The notes under the pieces: model-generated | Database searches by the model: none | The model's input: only the letters and a program-made list of their open reading frames with translations | What the model was told of the DNA's origin: nothing | Made by a program: the position numbers and the translations under genes | DNA from: Leucogyrophana mollusca | Lineage: Eukaryota; Basidiomycota; Agaricomycetes; Boletales | DNA length: 64,000 nt | Reading direction: 5' to 3' | NCBI GenBank assembly: GCA_021014945.1 | Contig: MU266353.1 | Location: forward strand, 62,001 to 126,000 | Shown: positions 46,986 to 57,123 of the stretch, piece after piece | How the letters are laid out: each line of letters opens with the position of its first letter | How positions within the stretch are numbered: position 1 is the first letter of the stretch

Positions 46986-47759
46986 CTAGTAGATACCCGG
47001 AATCAAACAATATGGCACTCTACTAGCCCAATCCGACCACTCATCACTAAAGCCAGCCCTCATCATCTCATCTTCCTTCGTAATCCTTAGTACGAGGCAT
47101 ATGTCTGTCAAAACGAACATCGCAATCCACGATAGAGCAAGCTCCTTGACCCCGGTGATGCCCAACACTCCCGAATCCCTCAGCCAAGAGCCCTGACTTC
47201 CATGCATGATGCATGTTCCGACCAGGCATATGAGGAGCCCGGTGTAGCCTGGATGGCGAACGATAGCGTAGGGTCCCGTGGTAACAAGCCTGTGTCCCTT
47301 TCGAAAACTGAGCGAGAACGTGAAGAACCGCCCAAGTTCTCGAAAGCTAAGCCATCGAACGAAGCCACCCAGTGCGAGCACCACGCTGCCCACCAAAAAG
47401 GCGGGTGTAATTGACGTGTCGTTAATCCTAAACCCAAGGATATTCGTCACCGTAGACTGAGGTACCCCTGGACGTGATGGGATGACGTACGGGCAGAGCA
47501 CCGTAGCCATTTCAACGAGCGCTGCCGCCCAATAAACAACCTGACGTACTATTGTCAGCCTATAGAAGGTTGTAATCCACATCTAAATCCTCACCTTCAG
47601 AAAGCCGCATCCCCAGGCTACAATTGGGTGAAGGATCGCTTCACGAATCCCAGGAGAAATGACGCTTTCATCCACGGATGGGGGGACATTTGGGGACGTG
47701 AAAGCTATGTGGAACCCCACCGCGGCTGACAAGATGAATGGTAGTTTAGCAAGAGGCAT
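46986..47759 (-). CDS. Isoprenylcysteine carboxyl methyltransferase-like protein, copy 3
   Basis: Two exons, 47759-47595 and 47540-46986, 239 residues. MPLAKLPFILSAAVGFHIAF, VVYWAAALVEMATVLCPYV, RELGRFFTFSLSFRKGHRLV, TTGPYAIVRHPGYTGLLICL, EDEMMRAGFSDEWSDW and LIPGIY match copies 1 and 2 position by position, with the single intron in the same place. Most divergent of the three in the signature (RHPGY in place of RHPSY). Same predicted ER-membrane methyltransferase role; substrate not determinable. Confidence 0.9.
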
Positions 47760-48358
47760 GAGAGGCGGGGAAAAATACAACTGCTTTGCTGCTTTAAGTA
47801 CAGCGACCCGGAGGTGAGCCGGACGCCATACCTCTGACTTGGCCGCAGTTCCTGTGCCGAATGTGGCGGGGTATGCGGGAGATCATTTGTGAGACTCTAC
47901 AGTCGTGAGTCTGGTGAAGTCTATTGTTTGATGTATTATTACCTCCGGCAAAATACAATTGAATGGACCAGGCGAGCTCGGGGTCATCTTGTATGACCGC
48001 CCCAAAGAACTGACAGCGAAGGGCAAATAGGGGAGAGAACTTACGCTATGAATGGCTCATGTTTGTTTTGCAGTTGGCTTCATTTTTGCTACATCGATCC
48101 ACGTGATGGACACCTGATCCTTGCAGCCCCTGCTAGCTCACACGGGGAAGCCAGGCTCGGGCCAAACCAGAGCCGCGAATCTTCGAACTAGTTGCAGCAG
48201 GTAGTGGAGAACTCCAGCAGGTCCAAAAGTCCTGAGACGCCCAATTTGATTGAGTGTCAATCGCGACAGAAACCAACACATGACGCGACATATATCACGT
48301 GAGGCCACAGTCAAAGCACGTGAAAGACGCGTTTCTGCGTCACCCGGAGGCACATTAA
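47760..48358. other. Spacer upstream of ICMT copy 3
   Basis: Divergent upstream region between ICMT copy 3 and the next plus-strand gene. The first exon of that gene may lie here: an ATG near 48279 is followed by a GTGAGG donor-like site. This is not resolved. Confidence 0.4.
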
Positions 48359-49919
48359 AGAAGCGGCCTCGTGTTAAAGGGCAGTATCGATCGAGGGCTC
48401 CGCAAGGCGTGGGCCACTCAAAGCTGCAAACACATTGAACCTGCGCGAGTCCTTCCACGAAGAGATCCAGGACAATCCAGCGAGTATGCAATATCGCGAC
48501 CACGGAAGCGGTGAGCAAGGGCCAGTCGACGAATAGATCGATACTGATGAGCTTCCGATTGGGTGCCACCGAACCAAAGATTCCAGCTACGATATCGTCC
48601 CTGTCCCAAGGGGCACAGTTGACACGTCGAGGCATCGCCCGCCGCCGGCGCCAACTACAGTCCAAGTCGACGATGATTTTGATGCGATTACGGCAGATGA
48701 TGGGTTTGGGACTGTGTATGGCGAGTGGGCGGAGACTCACGAAGTCCACCATCACCAAGAGAATCGTGGGTATACAGACAGCCAGAACGAATACGGGAGA
48801 TACACCAACGAAGTCGAGCAAATTTTTGGGAGCGATATCAACCTCGAGGTGACAAGGGGGGGCAGAAGCGCAGGAGGCGAGGCGAAGGATAATAGCTTTT
48901 CGAGCCCGATGATGAGAAATCGAGAGACAAATGTATCGCAGAGCCCTCTGAAACGAGGGGGCTCAATGTCGAGGTCCTCCGGAGAACCATTGCAGCATCG
49001 TGGAAGCGCACGGGGTGCAAAAGTCACTATGTGGAGAGAGGAAGTAGCCAGGAATGAGGAGAGCGAGTATGGGAGCGATCAGCATGATCGGGGCGCCGAA
49101 GTATTCCATCCCAGCGGTCACTTTCAACGCCCGAGAGATAGAACATATGAGAGCGGGACCAGAGGAGGCGGATCGGTACCAGTTCAACCAGGAGAAAGCG
49201 GTCAAATTGGTGACAGTCGCATGAAGGGCCTTAGTAGCAGGAGACCCGGCGAAATCGAGGTTAGTGTTGCTCAAGATATTGAACTGTTGGGCCTAACGGG
49301 TTGAGCGCAGGATGCAATGTCACCCTTGCGGAGATGCCTCTCCAATGCCTCGCAAATTTCCCATCGCTCAGAAAGGATGTACACATCCAACGAGTTGAGC
49401 GGGCACTACAAGGTCCCCAAGGGAGCACATAGAAGAGCCAAACCTCCAAGCCCAACGCGTTCAGAGAGGATGTACTCCATGGCCGAGCTGAAGGCATTAT
49501 CGTCCATGCAAGCCAAGACCTCGCCCCGTTCAGACAAGATGGAATTTGGGGGCGGCCAGAGAAACGATGGGCTAGCGTCCGAAATGCACATGTCAAGGAG
49601 CAGTAATTCTCCTCCCCGCAACACGTCGCCTCCTTCGAACCAGCGCAGATCATCACCTCCCGCGCATGGACATAGTAGTGGCGGTACACGAGCGAGCTCG
49701 TCGTCGTCCATGGAAATGATCCTAGCCTCCTGCCAGCCGACACTGCTTCACATAGCGCCCGTCCTTGCTAGCTTGGGGATAAGGCAAGAAGAGCACCTTC
49801 GGGCGATGGCGAGATTGCGAGAAGAGACGAGAGACAGAGAAGTAAAGGAAGAAGTTCTCAAAAAGGGAGTGTCGGTATTGGAATGGGCCATTTTGATGGA
49901 CAGGCTCCAGTCACTCTAA
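48359..49919 (+). CDS. Unrecognised disordered protein with conserved C-terminal helix (5' end uncertain)
   Basis: Three exons fit in phase: an open segment up to 48510, 48587-49259 and 49311-49919. Intron 1 has GTGAGC, TACTGAT and ATTCCAG; intron 2 has GTTAGT, CCTAACG and GCGCAG. The true first exon and start are not identified, since the frame is open only from 48359 and has no ATG. The visible ~480 residues are mostly serine, arginine and glycine rich with three near-repeats HRSERMYTSNEL, TRSERMYSMAEL and PRSDKMEFGGGQ. The C-terminal ~60 residues (LLHIAPVLASLGIRQEEHLR, then VSVLEWAILMDRLQSL) look folded and resemble a tail I recall from basidiomycete hypothetical proteins. No function proposed. 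Confidence 0.65.
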
Positions 49920-50005
49920 TTCTGAAGCTCGGTCTTCAACAAAAAAAAAACAGAGGTGCTTTAAATATGTTCTAGCCCTTCTAATATACAAGACATGTGT
50001 GGAGG

Positions 50006-50850
50006 TCAGGTAGCATCATTAGTCCTAGTCCTCTGAGTAGTAACTAAGATGAGGGTAAAGAAAATCGTATATGTGGATCGTGTACGTCCCAGTTGTAGTT
50101 TCAAGGTAACCGAAAGCACCAAGAAGATTTCTGTAGGTACTTGCCGCCGTGACGTCCCAGCACCCTTTCTAGATTCGGCGGAGATACGTTTAGACTCTCC
50201 GTAAAATGCAGATGGCCTCTGCAAACGCCGATCCTCGCTCCCTATCGACTTCTCGCACTGTTCGCAACTCGACGAGCCGGGCAACATTGCCATATCCCAT
50301 ATCCTGGAGAATATTTGAACGATGGAGTTGGGGGCCCGGACATAGTGCAGAAGAGGTTTTCGCTTGTGACCGGTAGAGCCATTAGGACCCGGGTATACTT
50401 CTTCGAACTGGTCAAAACAGATCTCCATGAAGCGTCTTTTGCCCTCTCTTTTCCAGTGCGAGTATTCCTTGAAGGGAGGGTCGTTCACGTAGTCGATGAG
50501 GCCGCGGATAAGCCAGATGAAGTCCGTCACCCCCTTTTTTGATTCTAACAACGGGAATTTCGCCGTTGTTGGCAGCCGTTTCAGTCCAGACTTGACAAAA
50601 ATCCTTGTGCGCAGGCCAGTGAGCCTTTTGACAATCTTTTCTGCACAAAAGTTAGAACCTTCGGGTGACAATTATCACTTACTGTACCACAGTAGAAGGC
50701 GGACCTTTCGAGAGATTAACACGCGTTTTTCTACGCGCACTGTGTCCACTCACTCGCACTTTGAACATCTGAGCGGTAGTTTGACACACGGCTGTTTGTA
50801 GAGATTACAAGTCGGGTTGTAGCACTGCGCCTCGTATCTGTTTCATCCCT
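50006..50850 (-). pseudogene. MYND zinc-finger gene, apparently decayed
   Basis: The upstream exon reads CYNPTCNLYKQPC...LRCSKCE, then after a GTGAGT/GAAAG intron SAFYCGT, and further on KDCQKAHWPAHKDFC. Together these are the Cys/His ligands of a MYND finger, a protein-interaction module. The exon after YCGT should begin at GATTGTCAA (giving YCGTDCQ), but the nearest acceptor is GTGCAG/AAAAGATTG, which leaves four extra bases and breaks the frame. A second change of frame occurs near 50540 at an A6G5 run. After it an otherwise protein-like stretch (DFIWLIRGLIDYVNDPPFKE) continues to 50006. No clean start was found. Either a pseudogene or a gene with sequencing errors. Confidence 0.6.
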
Positions 50851-51123
50851 ATTGCAGAATCGTGGGTGAAATTAAAAGTCAACAGAGTGAGAAAATTCAA
50901 TACCGATCTATATTGCCTTCGTGCTATCACTGTTCGCGTGTAATACTCCAATGCTCGAATACATGGTGAACGTTGAGGCGTTGAAACTTGAGGCGTTGAG
51001 GAACGAGTCTTGGCGACCAACAATTGCTTGCACCCTTATCGGGCTACTCATCCTTGCCACGTGGTTCCGCTGTGAATTGTCCCGGTGTAAGGCCGGGTTG
51101 TATACAATTCTTTCCAACCCGTC
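50851..51123. other. Divergent spacer, MYND relic / mS41
   Basis: Under 300 bp; upstream region of mS41. No other gene seen. Confidence 0.4.
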
Positions 51124-51685
51124 ATGTCGTTCACTCTCAAATCATCATTCACGCGTCTTTTACCGACCTGCTCAAGGTCATTTCAGAATAGAGCTGCACT
51201 GAGACCTATTCCCCCGCCCACAGGTAAACCTTCCTGGATTCCTGTCCTCCCTCAATAAACCCGCTGAACCAGTGGACTTCGAAGCAGGCGATATCTCCAC
51301 GCCCCAGGAATTTCTGAAACTGATTGGAAGGTCGTCAGAAACCAAGGTATCTGTGGAAAGTTGGGACGCGTTCTGGAGAACCTCTGGACTTGATTTGAAG
51401 AGAGCTGGTCTGTCTGTCCAAGATCGTAGGTTTGTAAACCAGCTTCGCATGTTTTGTCTGTCAGACCGAAATTCACGCTTCCGTACTACAGGTACATTCT
51501 TTGGTGCATGGAGAAGTTCAGACAGCACGGCAGTGTCGACGACTATGCACACGAGATATCACCGAAGAAGACAATTCGAGGGTGAGTCCGTGCTCAGCAT
51601 AAATTTCACGTTTGCTGACGGTACACATAGGCGGGGACCTGCTGTACAACTCGGAAAACGTATCCGCTCCCGTAGGGAAAGATAG
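51124..51685 (+). CDS. Mitochondrial small ribosomal subunit protein mS41 (IGR-motif, Fyv4-like)
   Basis: Four small exons in phase: 51124-51223, 51273-51429, 51492-51581, 51631-51685, giving 133 residues. The N-terminus MSFTLKSSFTRLLPTCSRSF is basic and hydroxylated, as in a mitochondrial targeting peptide. The IGR domain follows: STPQEFLKLIGRSSETK, SWDAFWRTSGLDLKRAGLSV, QDRRYILWCMEKFRQHGS, then KKTIRGRGPAVQLGKRIR. IGR-motif proteins (Fyv4 in yeast) are now assigned to the mitoribosomal small subunit as mS41. All introns are short (about 48-62 nt), so no single ORF covers the gene. Confidence 0.9.
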
Positions 51686-52591
51686 TGCTATAGCCTCTCT
51701 TACTTGCTGTGTCCAATTTATTCACTTATCAAATGGTTAACCCCGAAACCAAGCCCCAGCCGGGTGGTACCCTGTGATACCATCTGCAAATAGCCTCTAC
51801 GGCACGAGGCAGATGGGAATACCCCAACATGACCACTGTCGCCTTTGCTTCCGACTCCCTCTGAATGGTTTCGGATTCAGCCTGTAACACGAGGCGGGCG
51901 AATTAGCAAGGGTTGCCGCGTGTTGTGGTGACTACGCCCGTCCCACAAAGAGCTCAAACCCGCTGATGTCACAGTGCCAAGGCACATTACTCCCCTCTCT
52001 AACTTTCTTTCATGTCGCCAGAGAATCTCCGAAACATGGCACGGAGACAAGGCCGGCAAGGTGTACGGTGGCTGTGTTATTAAGATCTCTTGTCTGACTG
52101 GTGGTTCGGCATCCAGATCCAGCTATTATCCTGGAGAGTGCGATGACCCACAGTACCGGATGCAGCCAGTTCACGCCCAATGGTAAATGCGGCCGGTCTA
52201 CGCCCAATGGTCCAGGTAACACCCCGATGCCAACCCATGTGGAGCAACCAACTCATACCACTCCGCTCAGTCACATTCACACGCTTCTTTCTCAAGATTA
52301 TCGCAGGATCTCGATCCCCCCTCATCCAGGTATAGCGTCAATAATCTACGAAGCCCTTTATTTGTTCTGACCACCAATCTGGCGGATATCTCAGGTCTTA
52401 ATTAGGGTTATTCGCGCAACAAGGCTGCCTCGATGTGATAACACTCGAGGGTACCAACCGTCGGAGTTGCCTGAAAGAACAAAAACGAGGTCGGCAAGGC
52501 AAAGGCTGAGACATGAAAGAAAGAAAGGGCTCAGACCTATATAATACATTGGGGAGACGAGTTTTTGTCTTCATTCCTCACAATCTTCACC
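51686..52591. other. Intergenic region
   Basis: No gene supported. Small direct repeat CACGCCCAATGGT / TACGCCCAATGGT at 52173 and 52199. TATATAA at 52538-52544 is a likely core promoter of the zinc-finger gene. Confidence 0.45.
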
Positions 52592-53813
52592 ATGTCATCT
52601 TCCACTGCATACCGTCGCCCGTCAATGATAACACTTTACGAGAAGCTCCGCGCCCAGGACGACGACGACGACGACAGCTGGCTTGCTGAAGCGGCTGCAC
52701 CATTTGATACCGATGACAAGTCATCGACTTTGTTTTTGACTTCTATCCCTAGCCCCCCTTCCGTTATTTCATCTGGCTCATCATCGTCCTCCCCATCCTC
52801 CCTCAGTTCGCCGGTGTACAGTTATGAAAGCGAACCGGACAGTGATGGTGATTCAGGTTCAGACTCGGATTCAGACGTCGAATTTTTGGAACTTTCACCA
52901 GAACCGCATTATATTGCATACGAAGATATCGAATACCATGAGCCCACGTTGTGAGCTTCTCGTTTTGCAGATTTATGATTGGTGCTGACGTTCTTTTAGA
53001 AAAACCGGAGTCGAACGAACACCAGATCTGCCTTACGTCCCACCGTTTGATCACCCTTCCCCCCGTCAACCTAGCCCAGTTTTAGATGGGCGTGTCGAAT
53101 ATGATGTGGAGCCCGAAGCGCATGTTGCGAGGTTGTTCGCGTTCGCGGAAGAGTCATTTGCCAGCCAACCTCCCGCGATTACGCAATCATCGACCCGTTC
53201 CACGAGAGCCTCCGCTACTCAATCCTTCTTTGCTGGAGCGGACTCTGACGAAGACGCGGAGGGCGAAAGCGTTGGAAATGTCACGGATGACGAATACATG
53301 CCCTCTCCGTCTATCCAACCGCGCAAGCGTCGTCGCAATCGATCCGATACCCCGTCTACCTCCTTCTCCGACAACCACGACATTGCTACGTCTTCTGCTC
53401 GCCGTTCTAAACGCCCGAGGCAATCTCCACAACCTCGCAACATCCAACTTCCCGCTGATGCTGATCTTTCTGCCACGTCTGCACGATCGCGCAAATCTAA
53501 TCCATGGGCTTGCCCTCACTGCTCTTGGGTCCAACGGAACCATCGCACTCCTGATCTCAAGCGCCATATCCGCACGCATACGCGTTTCCAAAGACCTGCA
53601 CAATGGGTGTGTTGTGGAGTCGCAATGGAGATGTCTGGCGCATACAAAGTACCAGCTGATGCACAGCCTTATACCTTCCAGGGCCAGCCAATGATTGGAG
53701 GCTGTGGCAAGGAGTTTAGCAGGCGTGACGCTCTCAAGCGTCATCTGGACAACAAACACATCACTTGCGTGGGGGACCTTAGTCTCTTTGCGCAAGTTGA
53801 GTCTGATGATTAG
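52592..53813 (+). CDS. C2H2 zinc-finger protein, putative transcription factor
   Basis: Two exons, 52592-52950 and 53000-53813, 390 residues. The first half is acidic and serine rich (SDGDSGSDSDSDVEF). A basic stretch (QPRKRRRNRSD, SARRSKRPRQ) is a probable nuclear localisation signal. At the C-terminus are a classical finger (CPHCSWVQRNHRTPDLKRHI then RTH) and a second one (CGKEFSRRDALKRHLDNKH) preceded by a CC-containing linker. This two-finger C-terminal layout is common in basidiomycete regulators. DNA target unknown. The TATA box at 52538 and the in-frame join support the model. Confidence 0.85.
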
Positions 53814-54459
53814 TGATGACTGTAATGACTCAAAATGGTGAGTACCGTCGATGAGTTCGGTTACGCTCGATAACCTGATGTTGCTTGCAGATTTATCTTT
53901 TCTATCAGATGTACCGTCGCGACACCGCTTGTATCTCTGTCACATCGCATGCCGCACGTTTGTCTAGGAAATAGCTTACGTTCACGCCAAAATATGTATT
54001 GGATGGTCTCTCTTACCCCTCATCGCGTCTCCCACTATTTGTGCTCATACATCATGCTAATACCCTTCCATTCACATGTATACATAACGCACTGGAATAT
54101 GTATCGCCCGGGCCTTTTGCTAATATACTATCACATGGCTCTAGTCGGATGACGGCCCATTTTGCCCTGAGAACGGCCACCATTTGTGGAATGTCGTTCG
54201 TTGAGGACATCTGGACAGAATGGAGATGGTCGAACCGTTGAAGCCGGCTGTTGGAGGCTTACCGCGAACATGGCTACGCAATGATATCGCGACTCAGAAT
54301 TTAGGAGGGAAGGAAAGCCTACAAAGCCTAAACCTGATGCGAGAGGCAAACTACATATGATCTACTATGTTCCTCTGTGCTTGCGATGTACCACGATCCG
54401 TTGCGCCGAACATCCAGTAAAAGAAACGAACTAGACGAGTCTGCTCTTCATAATGTAAT
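53814..54459. other. Convergent 3' region
   Basis: 3' flanks of the zinc-finger gene and the first reductase; no gene seen. GTGAGTACC...TTGCAG near 53837-53890 could be a 3' UTR intron. Confidence 0.4.
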
Positions 54460-55903
54460 TCATTCTGCATCCGGAGCGATGGGCTGAACCAAACGCTGCT
54501 TCTCGAGGTACCCGGCCGACGCCATCAGGAAGTTGTAGCCTGTCCCATCCCCCTATGTCAATAAAGAGTAATCAATGAGCGATTTCAACGGTGAGCGCAG
54601 AAAGGTACTCACGATGAGGGCATTAGGGAAGCCCAGGTCCAGTGGTACCACACTTTCCAAAGCCTTCATATGCTCGGGTGTGAGAGTCACTTCTAGTGCT
54701 TCTATGTTGGCCGCAAGTTGCTCAACCTTCCTCCCACCGATGATCGGGAAGACATATGGAGCCTTTTGCATGACATAGGCGATGGCAATCGAGGTGATGT
54801 GCTTCGCGCCGACCTCCTTTGCCACCGACTCCAGTGCGGCACTCATCTTCTTCTCGTCCTCATTTCGCTCCCAGTCGGGGTTCGATATCGTACGCCCTTT
54901 CTCACCAGTCTGGCGGCGACGTTCTTCCTCCTCATCCGTGCGGAGCTTTCCTGCCGCAAGGACACTCCACGGAGCCAGGGCCAAGCCTATGGAACTGTAA
55001 GCAAGCATGTGGGCAAACATTGGTGAGCTGACGAACCTTCGGAACGGGCCATCGGAATGATATCACGCTCAAAAGAGCGCTGCATCACGTTCCAAAGACC
55101 TTGGTAGATGACAAAAGGGGATTTTCCGTGATCACGAGCGTACTGATTCGCCTTGGACACCACCCATGCTGGAGTATCAGATATGCCCTGCCAGGAACCA
55201 AAAATCAGTTACATCGCGTGGAAATTCTCTATCTAACAAGCAGACCTACCAGGTACAGTACCTTTCCCTGTTGGACGAGTGTATGGAGACCGTTCATGAC
55301 CTCTTCGACGGAGGTGTCGAAGTCCCACCAGTGCACATACAGGATGTCGATGTAAGACGTCCTGAGTTTTTTCAAGCTGGCTTCTACACTCATGTGCATA
55401 GACTTCACATTGTTGCCGGTAAACATCACTCGTTGCTTGATGCCCTGCTCGCCGCGTACATAATTGGTAGTGTACTGTGGCAAAAGATGCGTGAGCATGA
55501 ACAAACAGGCATGCGAACGAGGGTACGACGAGTACCTTTGTCGCAATGACCAGCTGGTCGCGGATTCCACGCTTCTCAGCCCATTCACCAATAAATTCCT
55601 CCGAAGATTGGTCCTGGCTGCAGACAAGCAAGTCAGCAATTACCCCACGGCCAACATACATCAACTCAACTAAGTGTTCGCGGTGTCGATAAAATTTCCT
55701 CCAGCATCGTAAAACGCGTCGAGGAGTTTGAATGAAGATTCTTTGTTCATGCTGCCCATGCCGAAATTCTCCCACTTGTCACCGATGCTCATGGCACCAA
55801 GTTGTAGTGGCGAGACGTGGATACCCGCCAGAGGCGACAGAACACGATATCGGGCGAGCCGTGACGCGGGTTTAGGTGTCGGTTTCCAGAGCGTAGATGC
55901 CAT
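54460..55903 (-). CDS. Aldo-keto reductase, aryl-alcohol dehydrogenase (AAD) type, copy 1
   Basis: Multi-exon gene from ATG 55903 to TGA 54460. Segments in order: [40 protein letters not shown] (containing Asp and Tyr of the catalytic tetrad), [12 protein letters not shown] (Lys), [20 protein letters not shown] (His), [80 protein letters not shown] and [23 protein letters not shown]-type enzymes reduce aromatic aldehydes with NADPH in the cytosol and in white-rot fungi take part in lignin-aromatic turnover; norsolorinic-acid-reductase-like is an alternative name. TATAAA lies 66 bp upstream. A paralogue lies head-to-head at 57124. Confidence 0.93.
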
Positions 55904-56062
55904 CGAATGTAGTAGTTGTAAAGTGGGTTAAATGTGTGCGTGTAGTCCAAGGCGCGCCGACCTTCAGCTTTATACTGCAGCCAGAGCTGCATGTCGTCAG
56001 CTTACCTCGTCAGCTACTCTGACAGGTAGATAGAGGCCTTCTAGTATAGAGAAGGCTGACGC

Positions 56063-56081
56063 ACGCGTCAGTGTCTGCCGG
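56063..56081 (-). promoter_or_regulatory. 19-bp element upstream of reductase copy 1
   Basis: On the minus strand reads CCGGCAGACACTGACGCGT, about 160 bp before the copy 1 ATG, identical to the element upstream of copy 2 while flanking sequence has diverged. It overlaps the palindrome at 56056-56071. Candidate transcription-factor site. Confidence 0.5.
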
Positions 56082-56420
56082 TGAGTGACTCATGGCGACA
56101 AAAATAAAGATCAATGTCAGCCAGAGATTGTCAACGCAAAAGTGACGTGAAAATTAGTTGGCATGTTCGAGCCGGGCGCTGAGGAAGAACTTGCATGTAT
56201 AAAAGGAGAGACCGCCTTCTGCATAGTCTTGCACTAAGGAGTTGACTGCGGTATGCAACTTGTTCATGACCCGTGCACCTAACCTCGATTTAGGGTCAAG
56301 GGGCGTCTCCTAATATATTAGTATTTTCGCACGCTTAAAATGGAAACTTCCAAGTCAAGCCTCCAGGTCCCTTCCTCATTGGAAAAGAAAAAAACGTCAA
56401 TCGTTGGTCTCCAGCGCTAG

Positions 56421-56426
56421 AAAAAA
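56421..56426 (-). terminator. RNA polymerase III terminator of tRNA-Lys
   Basis: Six consecutive T on the minus strand, 15 bp beyond the 3' end of the tRNA. Confidence 0.85.
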
Positions 56427-56440
56427 TCTGAGATAATCAT

Positions 56441-56540
56441 AGCCCACCGCGAGGGTCGAACTCGCAGCCTTCAGATGCCGAGAAGCCGATGGGGACCCGC
56501 ACTAAGAGTCTGACGCTCTATCCGATTGAGCTAGGCGGGC
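56441..56540 (-). tRNA. tRNA-Lys (CTT) with 26-nt intron
   Basis: Read on the minus strand from 56540. Acceptor GCCCGCC pairs with GGTGGGC (one G-U). D arm is GCTC...GAGC, anticodon arm TCAGA-CTCTTA...A-TCTGA with anticodon CTT, and T arm GCGAG-TTCGACC-CTCGC. A 26-nt intron sits one base 3' of the anticodon, the canonical tRNA intron site. Internal A box (TAGCTCAATCGG) and B box (GTTCGACCC) are present. The discriminator is T, with CCA added after transcription. Confidence 0.96.
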
Positions 56541-56982
56541 GATATAAACATCCCGGATAATCTCCCCATTTGGAGCGAAATACCCCATTTGCCGAACCTC
56601 CCATCCAACGCCCCCCACATGCAGAAGCACCTACCCAGAAGCACTCAATATTGGGAAGAGCAGGTGGCAGGATGGAAAGTTCGACAACCTCAACAGCACG
56701 AGCACGTCCCTGCGATGCTTCCCCGATAGTCAACGGTGATTGAAAACCACAATTACAGCCTCAATCATCTTCCCTGCGGCAGGCCTACGCAATGCAATCG
56801 GGGCAGCGCTCGGTACCGATTCATATGTGAGTCAGCTGCTCCTCCATGTAAGATCGTGGTAACCCCAAACTGAGGTTAGGTTCCCCACTCATTCTCCGCA
56901 GAAGTTCTTGGGTGAGCGTTTCGACGGCCAAATGAAAGGAGATGTATTTCTGTCAGCAACTTGAAACTTACTCAGCCTTCTT

Positions 56983-57001
56983 CCGGCAGACACTGACGCG
57001 T
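56983..57001 (+). promoter_or_regulatory. 19-bp element upstream of reductase copy 2
   Basis: CCGGCAGACACTGACGCGT, about 125 bp before the copy 2 ATG, identical to the copy 1 element. Confidence 0.5.
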
Positions 57002-57123
57002 CCTGCACTTATCTGTCAAAATCGCTGACGATATGTAGGTCTGGCTGAAATATAAAGCTGAGGATTGCTGGAGGCTAATCCCACGTCCACTCATAACCAT
57101 CACACACGCAACTACTGTACTCA

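Larger units (their letters stand above)
55904..57123. promoter_or_regulatory. Shared upstream region of the divergent reductases
   Basis: The proximal ~180 bp on each side are related in inverted orientation: TATAAAGCTGA at 55964-55974 (minus) and 57051-57061 (plus), and a 19-bp identical element (listed separately). Between them lies the tRNA-Lys gene. A palindrome CTGACGCACGCGTCAG lies at 56056-56071. Confidence 0.6.

Noticed and set aside
48138..48821. 227-codon open frame on the minus strand
   Set aside because: It overlaps the plus-strand gene whose introns and phase fit well. The antisense frame has no family features and no splice support.
56190..56210. TATAAAAG at about 56198 as the promoter of a third gene
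   Set aside because: No reading frame follows before the tRNA and no splice signals support one.
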